From Eubacteriales Family XIII. Incertae Sedis bacterium (GTDB taxonomy: Bacteria; Bacillota; Clostridia; Peptostreptococcales; Anaerovoracaceae): a stretch of DNA of 6,973 bases. The first letter of the stretch is position 1; each line of letters starts with the position of its first letter. The translations under genes were made by a program, and so were the position numbers. The notes below the pieces were generated by a model that did not search any database, was not told where the DNA came from, and worked only from the letters and a program-made list of their open reading frames with translations. This document shows positions 1 to 5,122 of the stretch, one piece after another. The stretch is from contig JAIRSA010000165.1 in assembly GCA_031255695.1 (NCBI GenBank), forward strand, positions 1 to 6,973, written 5' to 3'.

Positions 1-51
1 AGCGCAAATCTTGGCCAGTTTTAATCGAAGAACAGTATCGGTAATCTTTCT

Positions 52-80
52 TTGATTTTTACATGGAATTAGTGTAAAAT
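52..80 (+). promoter_or_regulatory. Putative sigma-A promoter of the EAL-HDOD gene
   Basis: A -35-like TTGATT (52-57) and a -10-like TAAAAT (75-80) are separated by exactly 17 bases in a locally AT-rich stretch. The predicted transcription start lies near 87. That is too close to the ATG at 104 to leave a normal ribosome binding site for it, and it supports the downstream ATG at 149 as the real start. This is read by eye only. The first 50 bases of the window show no gene or other element I can support. Confidence 0.55.
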
Positions 81-148
81 GAATTAGGTGGCCATGATAG
101 ACGATGGACGGCGGAATCAGCAGAGGGGGCAAGACAGGGCAATTCGGG

Positions 149-1381
149 ATGGAAAATTTTGTAGCGCGGCAGCCGATATTCAATAGAAATAATGAAGTCA
201 TCGCTTATGAGTTGCTTTACCGGAAAGACAAGGAAAAGAACTCCTATGACGAAAGCGTCGACCCGGACCAGGCGACGAGGAAAACGATCATCAACAGTTT
301 TGTGGAGATCGGCCTTGAGAAGCTTACGAATGGGAAGAAGGCCTATGTGAATTTCACGGAGCGCCATATTCTGGACAATATGGCGAGCTTGCTGCCGCCC
401 GATATGCTGGTGGTGGAAATACTTGAGAACATCAAGCCTACGGACGAAGTGCTGAACGCCTGCATGGGGCTAAAGAATCTGGGATTCAACATCGCGCTTG
501 ACGATTTCATTATCTGCGACGAAAATTTCAAATTCCTGGAGTACGCCGACATTGTCAAGGTCGATTTTCTAAGCACGGATCTGCAAGTCATATGCGATTT
601 TGTGAATTGCCTGAAAACGATGCGCAGCGGGCGCAGCGGGCCCATCCACCTGCTCGCCGAGAAGATTGAAGACGATGCAATGTACAGAAAAGCCATCGAG
701 CTGGGCTTTCATTACTTCCAGGGGTATTTTTTCAGCAGGCCTGTCATAGTCGCCGGGCGCTCGCTGCGCCCGCTCACTGTCAATAGGTTCAGGCTGTTGA
801 AGCTCGTAATGACGCCGGATTTCGACTACCATCAGCTTTCGGAAGTCATCAGGCAGGACGTCGCGCTGTCATACCGGCTGCTGAGGCTGGTGAACTCGGC
901 GTATTTCGCGTTCAGCACTACGATCAGCAATATCAGGCAGGCGCTTGTGATACTGGGCATGACGGAGGTCAAGAAGTGGGTCGCGCTGATGTGCCTTATG
1001 GAGATAAACCCGGACAAGACGGCCGAGATAACCAGGATGTCGCTTGTCAGGGCCCGCTTCCTTGAGCGCATCGCGCCGCTCATCGGCATGCGCACGAAGT
1101 CGGAGACCCTTTATCTGATCGGGATGTTTTCTATGATCGATGTGATAATGGAGAGCCCGATGGAGGAAATAATGGAACAAATCAGCCTTGACGAGGATGT
1201 CAGCATGCCGCTTATCGAAAAATCGGGCGTCTGCTATGAGCTGCTGAAGATAATCATCTATTACGAGAAGGGCGACTTCGAGGAAGCTATAGAGCAGGCC
1301 CGCATTTGCGGGCTATGCGAAAACGATCTGACCGAAGCATACATGGAGGCGGTGCAGTGGAGCGGCCTATTGGGGATCTAA
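149..1381 (+). CDS. EAL-HDOD signalling protein (YuxH-like, degenerate c-di-GMP phosphodiesterase fold)
   Basis: A 410-residue cytosolic protein with an N-terminal EAL domain (about residues 4-200) and a C-terminal HDOD domain (about 208-400), the usual order and length of the YuxH-type family. EAL landmarks are the QPIF...YELLYR opening (Glu21), VNF (Asn68), VVEILE (Glu90), ALDDF (Asp118, Asp119), VKVD (Lys137), AEKIE (Glu171, Glu174) and FQGYFFSRP (Gln191). Most metal and catalytic positions are therefore present. However, the loop that normally reads DDFG-T-GYSS is DDFIICDEN, so hydrolysis of c-di-GMP is doubtful and binding or protein interaction is as likely. The HDOD part shows the typical LLRLVNSAYF segment (residues 244-253) and an alpha-helical remainder. 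HDOD domains resemble HD phosphohydrolases without the metal-binding residues and usually act in signalling. Start choice: ATG 149 gives the N-terminus expected for the family and has AGGG at 136-139. ATG 104, in frame with AGGTGG at 86-91, would add 15 residues unlike the family. It is monocistronic as far as visible. The target process cannot be inferred. Confidence 0.9.
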   Translation: MENFVARQPIFNRNNEVIAYELLYRKDKEKNSYDESVDPDQATRKTIINSFVEIGLEKLTNGKKAYVNFTERHILDNMASLLPPDMLVVEILENIKPTDEVLNACMGLKNLGFNIALDDFIICDENFKFLEYADIVKVDFLSTDLQVICDFVNCLKTMRSGRSGPIHLLAEKIEDDAMYRKAIELGFHYFQGYFFSRPVIVAGRSLRPLTVNRFRLLKLVMTPDFDYHQLSEVIRQDVALSYRLLRLVNSAYFAFSTTISNIRQALVILGMTEVKKWVALMCLMEINPDKTAEITRMSLVRARFLERIAPLIGMRTKSETLYLIGMFSMIDVIMESPMEEIMEQISLDEDVSMPLIEKSGVCYELLKIIIYYEKGDFEEAIEQARICGLCENDLTEAYMEAVQWSGLLGI

Positions 1382-1691
1382 CCTGACCCTTCCTGGCCCT
1401 TCCTGGCCGTTTCGCGTATGGCGTCGGCCGGCAGCCTGCGGCCCTGCGGCCTTGGCGCAGGATTAGCCCCGGCTTGCCATCGCCGCCGCCTTGTTTTTTG
1501 CCATCGCTGTGCCCGCGCACGGCTTCGGGCGGCGCTGCCTTCCGGCATCTGCCAGGCCTTTTCCGCCGCCATGGCCGCCATGTATGTGTAAGCGCACAGT
1601 TACTGAGGCGGATCCGGGGCGGAAATTCGATGGACTGTCGCCGATGCGATGCGGATTGAGCCCGAAACCTGTGCAGATATCCGCGAAACGC
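1382..1691. other. GC-rich gene-less intergenic stretch with short tandem doublets
   Basis: No credible gene is seen on either strand. The open frames here are short, Pro/Arg/Cys-rich, lack ribosome binding sites and match no family I know. The stretch holds three exact tandem doublets: CCCTTCCTGG at 1387-1406, CCTGCGGC at 1435-1450 and GCCGCCATG at 1565-1582. It also holds an imperfect hairpin at 1435-1461 (CCTGCG/CGCAGG outer stem, GCC/GGC inner stem). A T6 run at 1493-1498 is not preceded by a convincing stem, so no intrinsic terminator for the upstream gene can be called. The pyrimidine-rich, C-rich start (1382-1410) could serve Rho-dependent termination, but that is only inference. Confidence 0.5.
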
Positions 1692-1720
1692 TTGACAAAG
1701 TGGAGCCGATGCGATATGAT
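1692..1720 (+). promoter_or_regulatory. Strong sigma-A promoter of the feo operon
   Basis: A perfect -35 TTGACA (1692-1697), a 17-base spacer and a -10 TATGAT (1715-1720, five of six consensus bases) make this the best promoter in the window. Transcription should begin near 1727, about 195 bases before feoA1. No other gene lies between it and feoA1, so it is assigned to feoA1-feoA2-feoB. A promoter this close to consensus would need a repressor if feo is iron-controlled, and dyads overlap and follow the start site. Confidence 0.8.
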
Positions 1721-1722
1721 TA

Positions 1723-1743
1723 GTTAGTGTTAACGATATCGTT
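1723..1743. promoter_or_regulatory. Candidate operator: palindromes at the feo transcription start
   Basis: A perfect 12-base palindrome AACGATATCGTT (1732-1743) lies just downstream of the predicted start. It overlaps a second short dyad, GTTA-GTGT-TAAC (1723-1734), which covers the start itself. This is where a repressor would block RNA polymerase. Iron operons of Bacillota are commonly controlled by Fur or DtxR/IdeR-type repressors. The GTTA/TAAC half-sites faintly recall DtxR-type boxes, but neither dyad matches a Fur or DtxR consensus well, so the regulator is left unnamed. Confidence 0.4.
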
Positions 1744-1921
1744 CGGTGCCCGATTTTTGGCGGATTTTCCGTAAAATTCTTTTACTGGCATATGCAGCGC
1801 TTCCGGCATTTCCGGAACAGGCGGAACCTCCGCCGTGGCGCTGTCCGGCGATTTGTCTGAACGATTAAGCAAGTATTATGATGTTTGTGATGGCGCGCAA
1901 GGACGCGCTATGGAGGCTAAA
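1727..1921 (+). promoter_or_regulatory. Long structured 5' leader of the feo operon
   Basis: About 195 nt separate the predicted transcription start from the feoA1 start codon. The leader can form a perfect 6-bp hairpin GGCGGA-ACC-TCCGCC (1820-1834). It can also form a 7-bp hairpin, 1891-1897 paired with 1904-1910 (one G-U pair, loop CAAGGA), which ends one base before the GGAGG ribosome binding site at 1912-1916. The length and position fit post-transcriptional control of feoA1. I do not recognise a known riboswitch consensus in it, and no intrinsic terminator is visible. Confidence 0.4.
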
Positions 1922-2140
1922 ATGTGTGCAATGCCTTTAGCAATGGCGAACACAGGCGAAGAGAACTATATTATCAAGGTAGGCGGAAAGGCTGAAACAC
2001 GGAAGTTCCTAGAAAATCTTGGCTTCACGCCAGGGTGCAATGTTACCGTAATCGCGGAGACGGGCGCAGGCCTGATCGTCCGCATCAAAGAATCGCGCGT
2101 AGCCCTAAGCATGGAGATGGCGAATAAGATATTGGTCTGA
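1922..2140 (+). CDS. feoA: FeoA family protein, first copy (ferrous iron transport)
   Basis: A 72-residue SH3-like FeoA protein, a small cytosolic partner of the Fe(II) transporter FeoB. The body runs MPLAMANTGEE (residues 4-14), then GGKAETRKFLENLGFTPGCNVTV (22-43 region) and IVRIKESRVALSMEMANKILV at the C-terminus. The pattern of LGF-x-PG, then a beta strand, then KESRVALS is the compact FeoA form. The start at ATG 1922 is chosen because GGAGG (1912-1916) sits five bases upstream and the length then equals a usual FeoA. The frame stays open back to a GTG at 1835, but that would add 29 residues unlike the family and would lie within the leader. The gene looks less GC-rich than feoB and uses more A/T-ending codons. 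It is the first gene after the feo promoter and is followed by an unusually long gap (184 bases) to the second feoA. Confidence 0.9.
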   Translation: MCAMPLAMANTGEENYIIKVGGKAETRKFLENLGFTPGCNVTVIAETGAGLIVRIKESRVALSMEMANKILV

Positions 2141-2150
2141 GCCTGCGCGT

Positions 2151-2179
2151 CCGGCTAGGGGCGAAGAAGCGCCAGCCGG
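2151..2179 (+). other. Intra-operon hairpin between the two feoA genes
   Basis: Ten bases after the feoA1 stop codon, CCGGCT (2151-2156) pairs with AGCCGG (2174-2179). An inner GGCG/CGCC stem (2160-2163 with 2170-2173) carries loop AAGAAG, with a three-base bulge on the 5' side. No T run follows, so it is not a classic terminator. It may act as an mRNA-stability or processing element setting the feoA1 to feoA2/feoB ratio, which is inference. The octamer GCCTGCGC flanks it as a direct repeat (2141-2148 and 2179-2186). Confidence 0.35.
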
Positions 2180-2324
2180 CCTGCGCATACGCCGAGTGGC
2201 GGCCTGGGCCCCTTCAAGCCTGTGCCGCATGATGGCCCGAATCTATAGTGGCCCATGCCGTGCGGCGCGCGACATCGGCTTGCGCTTCCCGCGCGTCCGC
2301 AGCAAAGCCAGAAATAATGAAAGA

Positions 2325-2591
2325 ATGGGGGATATGCAGATATTGGATATGCAGACACTGAAGGATATAAAGCCCGGCAACACCGTGCGCGTCGTCAAGA
2401 TCGCGGGCGCGGGGCCGGTCAAGCGCCGCATCATGGACATGGGGATCACCAAAGGTACGGAGATCTTCGTGCGCAAAGTGGCGCCGCTCGGCGACCCGAT
2501 CGAGGTGACGGTCCGCGGCTACGAGCTGTCGCTGCGCAAAGCGGAGTCCGAGATCATCGAGGTCAGCCGCATTACGGAAGGGGGCGAATAG
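2325..2591 (+). CDS. feoA: FeoA family protein, second copy (ferrous iron transport)
   Basis: An 88-residue FeoA of the longer form, and a paralog distinct from the preceding FeoA rather than a recent duplicate. Family marks are TLKDIKPGNTVRVVKI (residues 11-26), VKRRIMDMGITKGTEI (32-47) and the highly typical APLGDPIEV...GYELSLRK (53-72). It should be the cytosolic SH3-like partner of FeoB. The start is uncertain. ATG 2325 has only a weak GAAAGA upstream. ATG 2334 and ATG 2349 sit in an imperfect 15-base tandem repeat (2330-2344 and 2345-2359), and the last gives a conventional MQTLKDIKPG start. The frame remains open upstream to 2196, but that part is unlike FeoA. The stop codon is one base before the feoB ATG, and the AGGGGGC within its last codons (2579-2585) serves as the feoB ribosome binding site, so the two genes are tightly coupled. 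Confidence 0.9.
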   Translation: MGDMQILDMQTLKDIKPGNTVRVVKIAGAGPVKRRIMDMGITKGTEIFVRKVAPLGDPIEVTVRGYELSLRKAESEIIEVSRITEGGE

Positions 2592-2592
2592 G

Positions 2593-4848
2593 ATGTCGGT
2601 CAAGATAGCGCTCGCGGGGAACCCCAACAGCGGCAAGACGACATTGTTCAACGGCCTTACGGGCTCAAACCAGTCCGTCGGCAATTGGCCCGGCGTCACG
2701 GTGGAGAAAAAGGAGGGCAAGCTCAGGAACAGCAAAGACGTGACCATAGTCGATCTGCCTGGGATCTACTCCATGTCGCCATATACATTGGAGGAGGTTA
2801 TCGCCCGGAATTACCTGATCGACGAGCGCCCGGACGCCATACTGAACATAATCGACGGGACCAACCTTGAACGGAACCTGTATCTGACGACGCAGCTGAC
2901 AGAGCTGGGCATACCGGTGGTCGCCGTCGTGAACATGATGGATATTGTCAGGAAGAGCGGCGACAGGATCGACACGGCCAAGCTTTCGAAGGGCATAGGC
3001 TGCAAAGTCGTGGAGGTCTCCGCCCTCAAGGGCGAGGGGATCATGGCCGCGGCCGCCGTCGCCGTCGAGATGGCGCAGGGCGGGAAAACCATCCCGCAGC
3101 ACAGTTTTTCGGGCAGCGTGGAGCACGCGCTCGCGCACATAGAGGAGGCAGTGCTGCACGACATGCCGGAGGAACGGCAGCGGTGGTTCGCGATCAAGCT
3201 GTTCGAGCGCGACGGGAAGATTGCCGAGAAACTGGGCATGAAGCAGGAATCGCTCAACCATATAGAACACGATATCGAGGCCTGCGAGGCGGAGCTGGAC
3301 GACGACAGCGAGAGCATCATCACGTCCGAGCGGTACGCCTATATAGGCGCCCTTATAAATGAATGCTGCCGGATCAAGGACAGGGGCAAGCTGAGCGCGT
3401 CGGACAGGATCGATAGGGTGGTCACGAACCGCTGGCTGGCGCTGCCGATCTTCGCCGTGGTAATGTTCACGGTCTACTTCGTGTCCGTGACGAGCGTCGG
3501 GGCGATCGCGACCGACTGGGCGAACGAGGGCGTCTTTGGGGACGGCTGGCGCCTGTTCGGCATAGGCACAGACGCATACGAGGCCGCATATGGGGACTTC
3601 GAGGCAGGCATTGCGGAAGAGCCCGACCCGGCCAGCTTCGGCGCATGGATCCCAGGCGTGCCGGTGGTGCTCGAAGGGCTGCTGGACGCCGTAGGCAGCC
3701 CCGGCTGGCTCAAGGAGCTGATGCTCGATGGCATCGTGGCGGGCGTCGGCGCCGTGCTGGGTTTTGTGCCGCAGATGCTGATCCTGTTCGCCTTCCTCGC
3801 CTTCCTGGAGGCCTGCGGGTATATGGCGAGGATCGCGTTCATTATGGACAAGGTCTTCAGGCGCTTCGGCCTGTCCGGGAAATCGTTCATCCCCATACTT
3901 ATAGGGACCGGCTGCGGCGTCCCCGGCATAATGGCATCAAGGACGATCGAATGCGAATGCGACCGCAGGATGACGATAATGACGACGACATTCATACCAT
4001 GCGGCGCCAAGCTCCCGATAATAGCCCTTATCGCCGGCGCCCTGTTCGACGGGGCCTGGTGGGTGGCGCCAAGCGCGTATTTCGTCGGGATTGCGGCGAT
4101 CATCTGCTCAGGGGTCATACTCAAAAAGACGAAGCTGTTCGCCGGCAGCACGGCGCCCTTCGTGATGGAGCTGCCGTCCTACCATATGCCGACGCCCGGC
4201 AATATCCTGCGGAGCATGTGGGAGCGCGGCTGGTCTTTCATCCGCAAGGCGGGCACCATCATACTGCTCGCTACGATCTTCGTCTGGTTCGCGTCGAATT
4301 TCGGATTCGTGGACGGCGGTTTCGGCAAGACCGAGATGCAGGGCAGCATACTGGCCGTCTTTGGCACCTATCTCGCGTGGATATTCGTGCCGCTGGGGTG
4401 GGGCGACTGGCGTTCCGCCGTTGCAGCGATAACGGGCCTGATCGCGAAAGAGAATATAGTGGGGACATTTGGCATACTCTACGGCTTCGCCGAGGTAGCT
4501 GAAGACGGCGCGGAGATATGGGTCAGCCTCTCTTCGGCAATGACGCCGCTTGCGGCGTATTCCTTCCTCGTGTTCAACCTTCTGTGCGCGCCCTGCTTCG
4601 CCGCCATAGGGGCGATACGCCGCGAGATGAACAACAGGAAGTGGTTCTGGGCGGCCATAGGCTACCAATGCGTCTTCGCGTATGCCGCCGCGCTGTGCAT
4701 ATACCAGATCGGCCGCATAGCCTCCGGCGGGGGCCTGGGCATCGGCAGCGCCGTTGCGGCCATCATAGTGGCGATGTTCGCGTATCTGCTCTTCCGCTCT
4801 GCCAAGGAGCAGGGGGAGGCGGGCGAGATGAATTTCAGCGCGTCCTGA
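2593..4848 (+). CDS. feoB: Ferrous iron transport protein B (GTPase-coupled Fe(II) permease)
   Basis: A 751-residue, full-length FeoB that moves Fe(II) across the cytoplasmic membrane using a cytosolic G domain. G-protein motifs: G1 GNPNSGKT (residues 9-16), switch I around VGNWPGVTVEKKEG with Thr36 (G2), G3 DLPG (54-57), G4 NMMD (114-117) and G5 SALKG (143-147). A helical linker follows to about residue 275. The membrane domain starts near residue 281 and carries the two gate repeats: GCGVPG (440-445) with FIPCGAKLP (467-475), and TGLIAKENIVGTFG around 615-626 with LLCAPC (663-668). An acidic extracytoplasmic segment of about 35-40 residues (317-355; eight Asp/Glu) follows the first membrane helix, as in several clostridial FeoB proteins. 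One odd point: the usual RTIENERDRR stretch reads RTIECECDRR, placing Cys454 and Cys456 after the first gate motif. The start ATG is fixed by AGGGGGC at 2579-2585 and translational coupling to feoA2. No feoC follows, and the operon ends at the terminator at 4901-4940. Confidence 0.97.
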   Translation: MSVKIALAGNPNSGKTTLFNGLTGSNQSVGNWPGVTVEKKEGKLRNSKDVTIVDLPGIYSMSPYTLEEVIARNYLIDERPDAILNIIDGTNLERNLYLTTQLTELGIPVVAVVNMMDIVRKSGDRIDTAKLSKGIGCKVVEVSALKGEGIMAAAAVAVEMAQGGKTIPQHSFSGSVEHALAHIEEAVLHDMPEERQRWFAIKLFERDGKIAEKLGMKQESLNHIEHDIEACEAELDDDSESIITSERYAYIGALINECCRIKDRGKLSASDRIDRVVTNRWLALPIFAVVMFTVYFVSVTSVGAIATDWANEGVFGDGWRLFGIGTDAYEAAYGDFEAGIAEEPDPASFGAWIPGVPVVLEGLLDAVGSPGWLKELMLDGIVAGVGAVLGFVPQMLILFAFLAFLEACGYMARIAFIMDKVFRRFGLSGKSFIPILIGTGCGVPGIMASRTIECECDRRMTIMTTTFIPCGAKLPIIALIAGALFDGAWWVAPSAYFVGIAAIICSGVILKKTKLFAGSTAPFVMELPSYHMPTPGNILRSMWERGWSFIRKAGTIILLATIFVWFASNFGFVDGGFGKTEMQGSILAVFGTYLAWIFVPLGWGDWRSAVAAITGLIAKENIVGTFGILYGFAEVAEDGAEIWVSLSSAMTPLAAYSFLVFNLLCAPCFAAIGAIRREMNNRKWFWAAIGYQCVFAYAAALCIYQIGRIASGGGLGIGSAVAAIIVAMFAYLLFRSAKEQGEAGEMNFSAS

Positions 4849-4900
4849 TAGGCGGCGCGGCAGTGCCGCATACGTGGCAGCACCCCATAGAATATACGGC

Positions 4901-4940
4901 AGGCACTATGGCCAGAAATATTTGGCTGTAGTGCCTTTTT
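4901..4940 (+). terminator. Rho-independent terminator of the feo operon
   Basis: AGGCACTATGGCCA (4901-4914) pairs with TGGCTGTAGTGCCT (4923-4936). The 14-bp stem contains two G-U pairs and has an 8-base AT-rich loop, with the stem running directly into a T5 run (4936-4940). It lies 52 bases after the feoB stop and is the clearest terminator in the window. It separates the feo genes from the downstream efflux genes. Confidence 0.93.
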
Positions 4941-4967
4941 GTTCATCTTTAGTTCATATTTAACCAT

Positions 4968-4985
4968 TATCATATGGATATGATA
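4968..4985. promoter_or_regulatory. 18-base inverted repeat, candidate operator of the efflux operon
   Basis: TATCATATGGATATGATA is a perfect inverted repeat with 8-base arms and a GG centre. It stands in an AT-rich block between the feo terminator and the efflux genes. It either overlaps a -10-like TATGAT (4979-4984, without a good -35) or sits just upstream of the better promoter candidate at 4990-5018, where an activator would bind. An 11-base direct periodicity (ATATGGAT at 4972-4979 and 4983-4990) is superimposed. The symmetry suits a dimeric regulator. No regulator gene is present in the window. Confidence 0.5.
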
Positions 4986-4989
4986 TGGA

Positions 4990-5018
4990 TTGATGCTGCC
5001 CAAGGCTTGGGACATGAT
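4990..5018 (+). promoter_or_regulatory. Candidate promoter of the efflux operon with palindromic spacer
   Basis: TTGATG (4990-4995) and CATGAT (5013-5018) are 17 bases apart, each matching four of six sigma-A consensus bases. The spacer holds a 13-base palindrome CCCAAG-G-CTTGGG (4999-5011). Placing a dyad between -35 and -10 is typical for MerR-family control, but the spacer here is 17 rather than the 19-20 bases usual for that family. The assignment is tentative. Confidence 0.35.
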
Positions 5019-5081
5019 CAGGGTTTGCGGACAAATTGCCGCGAAGGCGCCTTGATCCTGGCCGGATGGCAGTACCGGGGC

Positions 5082-5108
5082 GGCGGGCAGCCCGCCAATG
5101 CTATTGGC
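5082..5108 (+). promoter_or_regulatory. Two overlapping, mutually exclusive leader hairpins before the fusion-protein gene
   Basis: GGCGGGC-A-GCCCGCC (5082-5096) and GCCAAT-GCT-ATTGGC (5094-5108) are both perfect inverted repeats. They share GCC at 5094-5096, so the full stems cannot form together in RNA. The second ends exactly where the AGGAGGAGG ribosome binding site (5109-5117) begins. This could tune translation of the downstream gene. As DNA they could equally be protein-binding sites. Confidence 0.4.
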
Positions 5109-5122
5109 AGGAGGAGGCAGAT

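Noticed and set aside
1435..1498. Intrinsic terminator for the EAL-HDOD gene
   Set aside because: The hairpin at 1435-1461 is over 30 bases away from the T6 run at 1493-1498, and the bases directly before the T run form only about a 4-bp stem.
1287..1581. Two short - strand frames after the EAL-HDOD gene
   Set aside because: Very Arg/Gly/Ala-rich with no start signals. They look like GC-driven absence of stop codons.
1491..1727. Possible small gene (78 codons, TTG start) in the gap before feo
   Set aside because: No ribosome binding site, Pro/Arg/Cys-rich composition, no family resemblance, and it runs through the feo promoter.
1835..1921. GTG-initiated 29-residue extension of feoA1
   Set aside because: The ATG at 1922 has an ideal GGAGG and gives the normal FeoA length. 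The extension overlaps leader hairpins and lacks family similarity.
1878..1940. Twenty-codon upstream frame (two ATGs, ending KCVQCL) overlapping the feoA1 start
   Set aside because: No ribosome binding site precedes it, and a C-x-x-C ending alone is not evidence of a leader peptide. It would only be revived by ribosome profiling or conservation.
3544..3660. Acidic extracytoplasmic segment of FeoB as a novel insertion
   Set aside because: A similar GW-LFGIG...EPDP segment is, as I recall, present in other clostridial FeoB proteins, so it is probably a lineage-typical variant rather than new.
3645..4502. Open frame of 285 codons on the + strand in another frame of feoB
   Set aside because: Arg/Asp/Pro-rich shadow translation entirely inside the well-supported FeoB membrane domain.
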